A stretch of DNA of 64,000 nucleotides from Sphagnum compactum (taxonomy: Eukaryota; Bryophyta; Sphagnopsida; Sphagnales). This document shows, one piece after another, positions 21,976 through 34,129 of the stretch. Numbering within the stretch: the first letter of the stretch is position 1; every line of letters starts with the position of its first letter. Below the pieces are notes generated by a model. It had not been told where the DNA came from. It searched no databases and was given only the letters and a program-made list of their open reading frames with translations. A program made the position numbers and the translations under genes. The stretch covers positions 19,027,872 through 19,091,871 of the forward strand of contig OZ234497.1 in the NCBI GenBank assembly GCA_965153455.1. The letters are read 5' to 3'.

Positions 21976-23083
21976 CATGCGTAGTGATGATAGAAAAGCC
22001 GAACAGGAATTGTCATCGTTGAGCTACCTACCCCACCCGGCACAATTTGTCAAAGAGAGAAAGAAAGTACCAGAGGTGTGGGGTCTGTGGGGTCTTTTGT
22101 TTTTGGGGGCCGCTTGTCGGTTCACTAAGTAGCAAATCTTCGATTCCAAAGTCAGCAGCACATCACGAGCAATATTTTATGCGTAAGAAAGGCCACAGGC
22201 ATCGTAAAATGGCTTGTACATGGTACTTTACGAATTATATAAAACCTTCAAATATCAAGACATTGGGTTCGGACCGGTGTTGTGCGAGTATTTTATTGGT
22301 TTTAAAGAGAACATACGGTCCCGGTGATTGTATCTTTTATAAATTTTGATTAAGCTTCCGAATATAAGGTTTTGAATTTTTTTTAAAAATGTTTCAGAGC
22401 CTTCAATTATTGTTCTAATTTAATTTTCATTAACTCATGGAGGTTATTGGGTACATGGTTTAAAAGTTGTTGAATTGGATGCGGTTTCAGGCTTAGTTAG
22501 GATTTAGGGTTACGATTTTATTAAAAGTGCTAATTAGATTCAAATTGACATCATCTAGCTTTTATTATATCCATCACATTGTTCCAAAACTTATATAGAA
22601 AGACCCCAAATAAATCACATAATATGTTATTTTGTTAAAAAAAGTTATAAAATCTATGATCTTTTAAGCTTAAAGTGTTAGCTTCCTATGGTCATTTTTT
22701 GGAAATGACTTTTTTTTTGCAAAGTTGTTGTAGTTGAATTCTCTATTGAAGGCCTTTGCAAAATATTTCCTCCGAAAGGACTTTTGTGCACAATGGACCA
22801 TGAACATACAATACATTCATATAAACAACCAAGACATAAGACAAAAACTCAAAATTCACAAAACTAAAAAAGACAAAATAAAAACTCAAGATTCCAAAAA
22901 CCGACAAAGACCCAAGACACAACAAAACTCACAATGTTTTTTAAAAATTCAAAATAAAAAAATGATTTTTTGGACTGATTCATAATAAAATAGACAATTG
23001 ACATGTAAACAAAATATCTGTTAGGAGTGACAGAATTAAAAAATCAGCAATGAAAGGCATAATTAAAAATTCAATTAGGAAGT

Positions 23084-23166
23084 GCAAAATCAACCAACCA
23101 TCTAAGAAAAGCAAAATCAATCAACTAACTAAGAAAAACAAAATCAACCAACCAACTAAGAAAAGC
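23084..23166 (+). repeat. 27-bp tandem repeat, three copies
   Basis: The unit GCAAAATCAACCAACCATCT plus AAGAAAA occurs three times with single-base changes, in AT-rich intergenic DNA. Confidence 0.85.
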
Positions 23167-25544
23167 TAAACCTAAAAAAATCCCACAAAACACAATAACA
23201 ACAATGAATTTATTTTTAAAAAATCACACTTACCACAAATCTGTACATGACAAGCAACAAGGATATAAACATAAGTCTCATCCAATGATCTGCATGTAAC
23301 AAAACTATAAGCAAAAAAAAACCATTGTGCCATCAAACGCCTAAATACCTGATTTTTTAAAAAACTAACAACATTTCTAACCCTAATTTTAAAAATAGAT
23401 TCATAGAAATTTTTTAAAAGTAAAAGCTATTTTCTTAAAAAATGAAGAACTAAAAGTTGTATGAACCTAAGCCAATATTAGGTTTTAAGTGGATGGTTTT
23501 GGTTCTAGGTTGACTCTAGCTAAAGGCCAATTTTCAGTCTTGATTCAAGTTCTAAAAGTTTTTTTTCAAAATTTGGAACCAATTCAAAAATTGAAACCAA
23601 AACCAAACAACATTAGTTTGTACCAATGTTGAGCAACTATTGTATTTTGTATATAACCTTTGGTTTTGGGTTTACAAGTCAACATAGATAGGGTTTTAAT
23701 TCTAGGCAAGTTTCTTTTTTTAAAATAGGAATTGGTTTCAGTTTAGGTTCTCAAATGCCAAATATTTCCTAAAACAATTTATGGATTATTATTTGAGTTT
23801 GGTTGGCTCATAATTTGGTTTGAATAAGTTTGAATTAGTTTTTGGCTAGGTTCCAATTATTTTAAACTTAAAAAAGAGGAACCACTTGAACATCAACAAC
23901 TCAAAAAAAGATAAACATGCCAAAGGATAGGGGAGTCACATGAACACCAACGAGAAAAAAAAAATTCAAAAATCTTTTTTTCAATGTGAAACTTAAACAT
24001 GTAAAGATGAAAAACAACATGCAAAGAGAAAAAGGGAGAATGACAAGAAAAAGAGAGAGGGGGTGGGTGTTTACATTAGACTCTAAACCTTAAATAAAAG
24101 AAATATGGTCTTGTTTGATATTAAAACTCAAATTGGAATTGGTTGTTTGGGCCTTCAATTTTTCAAATGTGAAAATGAACCCAAGATTCAATTCCTCACA
24201 TGGTTCTACCTTACATGTGCTCCTACAATTTCAATTGGGAGGTGGTTCCAAATTTGTGGATAGAACCACTAATTTTTTGTTTGTATGTTTTTACTTTTTC
24301 ATGTTCAATAAAAATCTTTCATCCTATTAGTATGTGTTTCATACATGTTTTAAATGTATAACATCCGTGTGCAAAAACTACAAACTTATGAAAAATGAAT
24401 TTCATACAATTTCTATTACCAAATCATGAGATGCAAAGTTTATAATTTAAATAAAGTTTTGCAATTCCTTTAAATTAATCAAATACCTACAAAGTTCAAC
24501 CTACTTGCCAACTTCACTTTTCACAAGAACCTATGTTCAAAATTTATTTATCAAAGTTTTGCCTTCAATTACGATTTTGAAAAAAAAAAACCCTAGTTTC
24601 ATAGTTAGGTTCTTGTGCCAATCGTACCAAAAGGCTATTTATTCATTGAGGTCACAATAACGTGAACTTTAACCCCAAGGTTAACACTCCAAACTAGAGA
24701 ACTTGAAACTTGTAATTTTGAATAACATAATGGTTTACACAAAGGTCATTTTTTTTTAAATGACTATTTCCAATAGGTGGGCCATAATGGTTGGCTCAAA
24801 TCCTTATTAAATTTGCCCATACATTAACAACAAGAGTAATGGTACAAATTTTTTCCCCCTCATTTGCTTTTCACCTTTTTTCTCACCTTGTCACATTTTG
24901 CATACATATCCTCCCATGTTAAAAGTACCAAGGGACACGTACCAAAGGTCTTATAACATGTCATATAACATGTTACATGCCTATTAGCACCCCTAACATG
25001 CCCTAAACATCTATAACTTGGACTCAAAAATGTGTATGGGAATGCTAAGGTTAATTAAAATGGGACAAAGGTTATATATTGTAAGAAAACAAATGTAACA
25101 ATACTCTTGTACTAATTGCATTTGGGGTCTACTTTGTTGCATGTTACTACTGACAATCAACTGATAAATTGATGAAAAAAATGAATTGAAAGTATTATGA
25201 AAATTATTGAATGACATTGCATGCAACTTGAATAGAATTTGATTAAATTTTTAAAATAAGATGCACATTGTTTAAAAAAAGATTGAAAACCTGCTCATGA
25301 ATATGATGTTTGAAAAATAATGATTAAAAATCATAGATCTAAAAAAGACACATTTAAATGGCTCTCATTATTTAGGAATGGACTAAATAGATTCCAATTT
25401 GAAACTATCTAAGTGACGACTTATAATGTACGAAACCTAAAGTTGTTCTTCAATAATTGTAGGAGTACTCTTATATTAACTACACTAACAACTATGGGCA
25501 AAACATAATTTTAAGGCATTCAAACACATAGTCTTCTCACCAAA

Positions 25545-25735
25545 TACTGCGGCTCAGTATTTGATTGGTCGATCATAATGATTGGTCCAGGTGGTTTGCT
25601 ATTAGTAGTTCCCAGTATATGCAGTTCCAACTACAGTTTTATTGGTGGGGTTGCTGGTAAAAAAACAGCTAAACTTAGACATTTAATTTTATTACCCAGA
25701 GTTACATACTGAGCACAGTTGGAGATGCTCTAAGT
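25545..25735 (-). mobile_element. MITE-like element, copy A
   Basis: A short non-coding element with inverted 9-mers GCTCAGTAT (25552-25560) and ATACTGAGC (25706-25714). Its right edge reads GTTGGAGATGCTCTAA, a terminal sequence common among plant Harbinger/Tourist-type MITEs. Its inner segment GGTTTGCTATTAGTAGT and GATCATAATGATTGG matches the reverse complement of 31930-31985, which defines a second copy. Superfamily is not certain. Confidence 0.6.
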
Positions 25736-27056
25736 ACGTTTCAAATTTTCATATTTATAGGTGAGGGCTGGGGTAGTGAAGCAATTGAAAACACTCTTTT
25801 TGCAATAAGAATGTTCAAAAAACAAGAAAACAAGAAACAAGAAACATTTGTGCCATGTGGGTTGACTTGCTCTAATGAATGTCAAACTGTTTTTTCCTCG
25901 ACACATCGCTCGAAATTCCAAAATTGTGTCCCCCATGCTACGAATCTGGTGATGGTGAAAATGCCATTTACAATCTCGCACGAAAATTTCCTGATGTTGT
26001 TTGACCCTGCGATTCCGGGTCCGCAAAACGTGCCGAGAAGTTGGTGAAGATGATATAAAAAAAACAGAAGAGGATTCATGAATCCTCGCAGCTGCGCTTT
26101 TTTGAATGATTGGTGCTAAAACAGGAACACCCATTTGGAAAAACACCGATTTTCTGATGTATTTCAAACCTATATGACTTTATTCCAAAGCCAAAAAAAA
26201 AAAAGTTGGGTTGGACGGCGCCGATGGGGAGGAAGAAACAAAAACAAGAGGAAAGAAATAGAAGAACAATGGTGGGAAGGAAGAAAGAAGGATATGGTCC
26301 AAAGTCCAAACCAAGTTTGAGATCTCAATTTTCTTGATTTCAATCTTAAGTAGCGGATGGTGAATTTGTGATTCTTAAGATTTGGTTGTCTACATGGTTG
26401 AAGGATTATTACATCCTCCCCTCCTTTAGTTGCAAAGCTGTTGCATTTGTTGTGGGACTGATTTTGCATCTGGAAGATGAATCCATGCAAACAAGAGGTG
26501 GGTGGTTTGACAGATACAACTACCTGCTCTGAAAGCTTAGACAGAATTTCCATAGAATTTGATGAGTAGTCGGATTTTTTTATCTGTCTTTTCGATTGAT
26601 TTAAGCAAAAGAAATGTTATGCAAGATGTTATGCAAAACCGATTGAGGTAGATTTTTTACAAGAGAAATGTTGGAGCTGTGATTCTCAATTAGGAATAGA
26701 GACTGTCAGTGGTGGTGGTGATGAGCTATGAACTAGCCAAAAGCGTGTGATCTTTACTCGCTCCTGTGATGATTGGAAAACAGATGGGATACTGTTGTGG
26801 AAATCAAACTTTTTTGTCCTTTTTTTTGTTTGGTGCTCAATAGCAATTAAGTATTCTCTGGTGGGTTTTGAAGTTGCTCTTCTTACAGGAAACCAGTTCA
26901 GCAGGAGGATCAGTGAAGATGGGATATCCAGCAGAGTCTCTAGTTGTCAAGCCTTCTCTGGGTACTTGACAATAGAGGCTTGACAAAGATCAAAAGGATG
27001 AAGAAGAAGACAAAAGACCAAAAAGGAGGTCGAAAAAGCTTAGGTGCAAGAAGAAT

Positions 27057-27083
27057 CTACAACAACAACAACAGCAGCAGGAG
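27057..27083 (+). repeat. CAA/CAG trinucleotide tract in the PP2C 5' leader
   Basis: (CAA)4-5 runs into (CAG)3 some 15-40 bases before the ATG at 27099. It is probably in the 5' UTR. No other TATA or leader landmark is clear. Confidence 0.7.
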
Positions 27084-27098
27084 GTTTGATCTTTGATC

Positions 27099-30000
27099 AT
27101 GGGAAACAAGGTGTCAAGGGTGGTTGCAGGTTGTTTTGTGCCCAAGAGGAAGGAGCCAAAGGGTGGGCCAGTTCTGATGTTTTCCAAGATTTTGGATGGA
27201 GGATTAGGCCATTCCTTCTATTATGCAAGGCCAGCAATTGGGTCTCCTCCAATTCACCAGGAATTAGACAGCATTGTCTTGGCATCATCAAAACTTTCAT
27301 TCAATAATGCAGATGCTGCAAGGGCAGCTGCAGTTGACAGTGTCAATACGATTGTCGGAGCTGGAAATTTGCACCATACAAACAGTGAGATGGGTTCTCA
27401 AATGGGGGGCTGCTGGGAGAAATCTAGATCCCAGCTGTCTGAGACATCCTTCAAGGCAATCTCAGGTGCATCTGTGAGTGCTAATATAACCACTCCTCGT
27501 ACTCTCATCTCCCAACCACAATTCAATTCCTTCTCAAACATTCTGTTTGACCAGGCTGCAGCTTTTGAGAGCACATCCTCTTTCACTGCTCTGCCTCTCC
27601 AACCTGTTCCCTGCACTGCCAGGGGTGGTGGTCTCTCTGATCTTAGCCCAATCCCAGGAGCAGTTGATAATGATTGCTTTTGTCCTAATCCCTTGGAGAG
27701 AGGATTTTTGTCAGGCCCTTTGGAAATGATATCCATGTCAGGCCCATTAGAGCTTGTTGACAAAACCAATTTCTCTGCCCCTTTAGAGGCTCGTCCACAC
27801 AAACCAACCAGGTTCCGTGCTAATTTGGCAAGGACAGTCAGCTTGAAGTCTGTAAGAAAAGCCATGATTAAAACAATTTCCAAGACCCGCAGATCCATTG
27901 TACTGCCAGTGATGAAGTTTGTGATGAAGAATGAGGAAGAAGAAGGGGTTCGGGAGCTCATTGGATTGAAAAGCTCACATGTCGATTTGCCATTGGATTT
28001 GGGGACCTGCTGCACTGTAAGCTCAGAATTAGAGGACACCATAGAGTGGAACAAGTGCCAGTGGGCTCAGGCTAAGGCTGGTGAGGACCGTGTCCACGTA
28101 GTTGTATCTGAGGAGCATGGTTTGTTATTTGTGGGCATTTATGATGGCTTCAATGGCCCTGATGCACCCGACTTCCTCATGAGCAATTTGTATCCTGCAA
28201 TTTACAGAGAGCTCAAAAAGTCCGTCTGGGACCAGAATGATGAGTTTAATAGCAAAGCCAAGGAATCAGAGAAGATAGGATTAGTAGATGGGCAATCTGG
28301 AGGTAAAATGGACACACCATTTTTCAAGGTAGCTGATGCAACTGCATCCAAAGTTAGGTTAGTCAATGATCCACATGGAGAGTTCAGTGACCAAGTCATG
28401 AGCAATGAGATTTCTCAAGAGAATGGGGACTGTAGGGAAGACTGCCGTGTATATTCTTGTAATTGTCAAAGTACTATTGATGAGCATGCACCACACACAA
28501 CTTTAGTTACTGTAAAACATAACCCAGATCCCACTAGTCTAATGCCTGAGAATATAGTGGCCCAAGAGAGCTTGATAAGTTCAAAGACTGTGGATGGTGA
28601 GAGAATAGCACCACCCCTAGAACCTCAAGAGGGGACAAGGTTAGCAGTAGAAGAAGGTGGGTTTTGTAAGGGTAGACTTTATTCAGAGCAGGCAAATGAG
28701 GAAGTAGATAGTAATGGGTGGATGCATTTGAAGACATCTCAGCAGAAAGCAAATGTCACAGGAAAAAAGAATGTGAAAGCAATGCCAGTCATGGGCAGGA
28801 AAACTCGGCAAAATTGGCACCGAAAACAACATTGGAGGTTTCTGCAATCAAGGTAACTAACTGACAGACCTCTGCATGGAACATTAGCGGATTGTGGAGG
28901 ACTTGTGAAGAGGTGGATGTTAGTTTCTTGGCTCAGGATCATGGGTAGAATAACCATGTTTGTGGAGATGTGAAAGAAAGAACGTTATTAAGCTTCTGAT
29001 GTTTGCAACTGCAGAATTGTTTTGACTGTTTATTATTTTTTCCTGTCAAAATCCTGCATGTTCAGCTTGATGCTCATTTGACTTGGGGGTTCCCAATATC
29101 AATAGGTATGCAGTGAAGCAACAGAGTCATGAAGTTGAGGAGCAGCTTCATGAGAAGCTTCAGTTGGAGCAGGAAGCTCGGGATTGTGAACGGGGTGGTA
29201 CTATCAATCATGATTCAGTCTTGAAGGCACTTGCTTGTGCACTCAATGAAACCGAGATTGCCTACTTAGAAATGGCTCACAGGTACTCACCTATCAGTCA
29301 CCTTCTTTCCAATACTCACGAAACTTTGGCTGCTGAGTCAAAGGTGAGTTGCAAGTTACACATGTTTTTTAGCCACCTGCATGAATTTTTTTTCCACTTC
29401 TATTGTGAGTGAGGCTAATGGAATTTCAAGGACCTTAATGCTTTCCTTGATCCTGCAGTGTTTTACATGAAAATCCAGAACTCATGGTGATGGGCTCTTG
29501 TGTGCTCGTCATGCTCATGAAAGATGAGGATGTATATATTATGAATGTTGGTGATAGTCGAGCAATTCTTGCATGTAAGCAATCCAATCAGGGCTCTTTT
29601 TCTCGAACCTCAAAAGCCTCAACAAAAGACTCTGGGATGACATCACTAGACAACTCTCGACAAACTTGTCACGAATTGGATGAAATTTCAACGGTGAGTG
29701 GAGATCGAGATGTATCAATAAAGCTGGAGCTTGAAAAGATCATTGAAGAGACTACCATTGAACTGGAGGCTTTTGAAACTGTCAATGATATTGTGAGTTG
29801 TGTCTTGCTCTCACCGGCAACATCATCATCATCATTGAATGCCTTGCAACTCTCTAAAGACCATACCACGAGCAATGATCAGGTAGAGAGAGAACCATGA
29901 TTTTTTTTTCTATGCATTCTTGTATTTAATTTGTGTACAACTGGAACAAGTTTTGGCAATGGGTTGCATTGTGGTGGGATTCCTCTCTGGACCAATATAG

Positions 30001-30923
30001 TGCTCTTGTGATATGTCTAGGAAGTTCAAAGATTAAGGGCAGAGCATCCCAATGACCATGACATCATTTCCAATGATCGAGTGAAGGGGAGGTTGAATGT
30101 GACTCGTGCATTCGGTGTTGGCTTTCTAAAGCAGGTAAAAAACAGAATTCCAGGAGCTGCATTCTCTTTCCATTTCATTAACAGAAAACAGATTTTGTGA
30201 TACAAATTGTATGTGAAGATGGGCAATCTCCAGATGTTGTGACAATTGTGCTGGTAGAAAGTTGTATTTGAATTTTTGCTGAACAATTTGAAGAGAGATG
30301 TTTATGCTCTAGAGATTCATTTGTTTAATGGACCTTGTGTTTGTTAACAGCCCCAATGGAACAATGCACTGCTGGAAATGTTTCGGTGTGAGTTTGTGGG
30401 GAGTGACCCATACATCACCTGTGAACCATTTCTCCATCACCATAAGCTTGGTCCACAAGACCAATTTTTGATACTTTCTTCAGATGGATTGTATCAGTAC
30501 CTGAGCAATGAGGAAGCAGTTGCTCATGTGGAATGGTTCTTGGAGAAGTTTCCAGATGGTGATCCTGCCCAAAACCTCATTGAGGAGCTTCTGTTCCGTG
30601 CTGCCAAGAAAAATGGTAGGTTCAATTTTATAGCTGTTTTGATTCAAGGTTCACAGTTTATATGAGAGAGTTCAGAGCCAATATGCATTGATTCTTTCCA
30701 TGTTACTCTTTCTTAAACCAATTTCCAAAGCATTTTCATCACACCCCTTGAAGAAGGCTAATGCTTCTTCTGTGTCAATACTGCAGGGATGAACTTCCAT
30801 GAGCTCTTGGATGTTCCACATGGAGATCGTCGCAAGTACCATGACGATATATGCGTGATGGTCATTTCCCTTGAAGGCAGGATTTGGAGATCCTCATGTT
30901 TTACCACCCATCTGGCTAATTGA
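27099..30923 (+). CDS. POLTERGEIST/PLL-type protein phosphatase 2C (956 aa, six exons)
   Basis: Exons 27099-28852, 29106-29282, 29459-29882, 30021-30134, 30351-30615 and 30787-30923; all introns are GT-AG and phases close without error. The family is a Mg/Mn-dependent Ser/Thr phosphatase acting at the plasma membrane in stem-cell and receptor-kinase signalling. The start ATG at 27099 gives MGNKVSR, a classic N-myristoylation signal. The N-terminal [12 protein letters not shown] is shared by POL-like proteins. PP2C motifs follow: [15 protein letters not shown] (about residue 326), [12 protein letters not shown] (about 348), [12 protein letters not shown] and [10 protein letters not shown] (about 671), [10 protein letters not shown] (about 808), [13 protein letters not shown] (about 865) and [14 protein letters not shown] (about 928). 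A poorly conserved insert of about 270 residues separates the first two catalytic blocks, as usual in this clade. At 956 aa it is longer than the Arabidopsis members. A CAA/CAG-rich 5' leader precedes the ATG. Confidence 0.93.
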
Positions 30924-31679
30924 GCAGGGATCAGGCATGGCTTTGAGAACACCTGATGGGGAATTGTTGGAGCCAAAATCACATATGTACAAGAGGGTGA
31001 AAGGTCCAATAATATTAACTCAACACGGGTTTTCTAGAGATGCTCAAAGCAGTCACCATCGAAGCTAAACACAAGTAAGTCACCAACAAGCACACCTGAG
31101 GGTCAGACATAGTTGTGTAACATCAAATCCGACATTTCTTCAGGCTTTCAATCAAAGCCTTCACAATGTTGTTGGTGATGAAAGGAATCAATTATGTCCG
31201 AGCCTTGAGTTTGAAGAATTGTTCATTGTGAGTTTGAAAATCAGCTCTTTTAGTATCTAAATTATTCCTGAATTCCCTGAACTGCTTGAGCATCCATCCA
31301 TAGGCGAGTGATGATGCAGAGCAACCTTGATGTGGGTCATTGTGCAATTGAGGAGTCTGATCGCATTTGCACAACACCACTCCAAATTGAGACTTTCTGA
31401 AGTTGATACATTGCTCATGAAGCACTGTGGAATGCTTTTGTCAGGAAATTTTTCATATCTTTTCCAACCTTGCCACACTTGCCACAATTTTCTCACAGAG
31501 ATCCATGCTCCTATCTCTACTATTTTTGACAAATCACAAAGATCCATGTTCCAATCCCTACATTTTTCAGACTTTTCAATTGTTTCGGCTTATTTATATC
31601 ATCCGATGAAGGGGTGACACTTAGGAGGCCTCTAACCAAGGTACGTATGTACCTACCTACTAGTATTGGGCCTGTATGT

Positions 31680-31734
31680 GTAATGGTCATGCACAACCGT
31701 GTACATTAAATACATGGTTGTGTATGGCCATTAC
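31680..31734. repeat. 24-bp-arm hairpin with 7-base loop
   Basis: The left arm 31680-31703 (GTAATGGTCATGCACAACCG then TGTA) and the right arm 31711-31734 are reverse complements with about three mismatches, around the loop CATTAAA. It lies about 750 bases after the PP2C stop codon. It could be a tiny foldback transposon or a small-RNA hairpin; the loop is short for a plant microRNA precursor. Confidence 0.75.
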
Positions 31735-31804
31735 TTTTGCACTGACCTATGTGTAAATAATTTCACTTACATTTGCACAAGGTAATGTAATACATTTTCT
31801 ATAG

Positions 31805-31990
31805 ATGAAGACTATCTCCAGTGGTGCTTAGTATGTGACCCTGCAAAATATTTCTCATGTCCAATTTAAGTTTATTTACTTTTTTTTCCAACCTTACTCA
31901 TAAAACTAAAACTGGGATTGCAAATATGTGGGAGACTACTAATAGCAAACCACCTGAACCAATCATTATGATTGACCAAGCAGACACAGG
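31805..31990 (+). mobile_element. MITE-like element, copy B (inverted relative to copy A)
   Basis: Starts with CTATCTCCAGTGGTGCTTAG and contains ACTACTAATAGCAAACCACC and CAATCATTATGATTGACCAA, the reverse complements of the copy at 25545-25735. The terminal 9-mer is GCTTAGTAT (31826-31834), one base off copy A. The interior is diverged, so this is an old copy. Confidence 0.55.
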
Positions 31991-33815
31991 GAGCAGCAGT
32001 GAGATCATATACATATATCGCACTCTTCTCTAGCAGGTGTTAGGCTTTGCTGTGCCTTTTAACAGCCTCAGCAAACTGTGCAAAACTTATTTGTGGACAG
32101 TCATTGTCTTTTTGTTGCATATTTTTGCTTGTTTATATCATCCTTTGTTGGTTGTCAATTTGTTCTGAAATTACCCTTCATTCAACTATTTTCCTTTGCC
32201 ACATGGCATCCCTTAGAGTGTTGCTTACTACTTTTAATCACTCTATCTTAAAGTACCTTTGGAACTTTGTTTTGGAATGCACCTTCAACCACTTGCCTTG
32301 GTCACTTATAGACTTTATATTATACTGTTTTAACTCCCAATGCCTTTCCAACCATTTTGCCTTGGAATGTTGTCTTATATTGAGTCCATTCCATGATGTG
32401 TAAGTCTTTGGTTATCACTTAACACATAAATCATTTTACATCTATCAAATGAGCTTTCTCAATTTCACACAAGTTTACATAGATTGGGTTGAAAACTTCT
32501 GCATTTACACTTATGAAAAAGTGTAAACGAGTTTTCCATCTATGGATCTGGAGTGTACATCTTAAACCAAATACACACCCAACACATTTCCTACCTCTTA
32601 AAACCACTTTGACCTAGCTTTGAAGTAGCTCATTGCAATGACTCTGCACTTCATGGCAAGTTCAAACTTCAAATAAAAAAAACTTAGCTTCCTATATCTA
32701 GAACTTCTACATCTGGAGCTTCACTTACTAGATCTTGAGCATTTCCAAGGTTACATAAACAAAATTTCACCATCCAACACAATTTTACCTTCAACTAAAG
32801 CTGCAAGGGAATTCTTAAGCTTAACTGACCCAAAAAATTGTAAAATGAGTTTCAAAGCTTCACCAAAGGTTGTCCCTAGTTTTTTCTTCCTCCCTAAGCT
32901 TCCCCTTGTGCACTTTCTATTTAGTTTTTACAGTCAACTTCTTGTTTACTCTTGCAACTAACTACCCCGTCACATTTTGCATATAGCTTCATACTTGCTA
33001 ATTCCAACTTCACTCACAACCCTTGTCCCACACATGAACTGAAAGGATGGTGAGTTCTAACATGATTGATCTCAATTTTTCAATAAACAAAATGGCATTC
33101 ATTTAAAAAGTTGAGTCAATAACTAGGGAACTTAGTAGTTGATTGTTGGATTTATCTAAATGGCATATCAAAACTTGTTCCATTGATACAATAGAGTAAT
33201 TACACTAAAATGGCCTTCAACACAAAAACAATCACATATAATAGAAAATAAGCGAGGTTGACAGTAAAAGATGACTTGGCTATGCCATCTAATTTTGATC
33301 ATTTGACTTAATTTTAACAAGTCCCCATGAATGTTTTCTTGTTAATTTTTTAATGTAATCAAGGTGGTGATCATCCATAAGCCAATTTTTTAAAATTTGG
33401 CTGTTAAGAAGATATGAAAAAAAATAATTAAACATCCTTATATACTTTTGGCTATCAACTTGAACCATGTGTAAGACATTCTTAAAATTGTCTGTTTTCA
33501 TATATAATTGGTGGACAAATTTGGCTAGATATTCTTGTGGACAATCGTCAATTTGACTATATAAAAAATTGAGAGATAACCCGCCAACATGTGATTCTTC
33601 AGCGGGCTGTCACGCTTAGTCATAGTTCTTCATCTTTTTCACACATACCAACAAATGCAACTCCCTCACAAACTGATTTGTGTCAAAGGATGCCCTTTTA
33701 GCATTAGGTCTTCTACTTCATTATTCGTGTTTTGATTGTTTTGGTTTTCCTTTGGTGTGTTCACATTTGCTTCAACACGCCTTATACTTTTTGTGAATGG
33801 ATTTCCATCCTTGTT
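31991..33815. other. Intergenic region, nothing recognised
   Basis: AT-rich sequence between the PP2C and SCP2 genes. An open stretch of 118 codons at 32047-32403 is Cys/Leu/Phe-rich without family features and is probably random. Confidence 0.5.
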
Positions 33816-33825
33816 TATATATATA
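33816..33825 (+). promoter_or_regulatory. Candidate TATA box of the SCP2 gene
   Basis: TATATATATAGGG lies about 305 bases before the SCP2 ATG, and GC content rises sharply about 80 bases later. This would allow a 5' UTR of about 270 bases. It is inferred from position and sequence only. Confidence 0.4.
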
Positions 33826-34129
33826 GGGTTTCTGTTGTAATAATTTTACAACCCAATAGGTCCCAGAAGATATCAATAAAATCATACAACCAGCGAAGTA
33901 TTGATATCCGGCGTGAAGCAAATTTGGTGGCCCGTGTTTCTGCCGGGCTACCCGACCCGGGGCCATCGAGCTTGGGATCGCTCGCCAACCCCGTCCGTCC
34001 GTCTGGCTTGTTGCCAGGACTACAACAGCACTTGGCAAGCGTGTTTTGCAAAGCACGCAACGACTTGCAGTTGCTGTTCGTTCACTCTCGTTGTCGCTGC
34101 AGTTCGCAATCCCTGCAGGGAATCGCGAA

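Larger units (their letters stand above)
16964..25544. other. AT-rich intergenic region with microsatellites, no supportable gene
   Basis: About 8.5 kb of mostly A/T-rich sequence without a credible gene. It holds a (GT)n tract at about 18196-18214, a (CA)n tract at 21729-21749, and two short tandem repeats listed separately. Open stretches of 60-100 codons are scattered on both strands and look random. A moderately GC-rich island at 21840-22340 has no recognisable product. Confidence 0.55.

Noticed and set aside
27398-28054. 218-codon frame antisense to PP2C exon 1
   Set aside because: It lies wholly within a real exon on the other strand, whose motifs and phases are certain; the antisense product has no family features.
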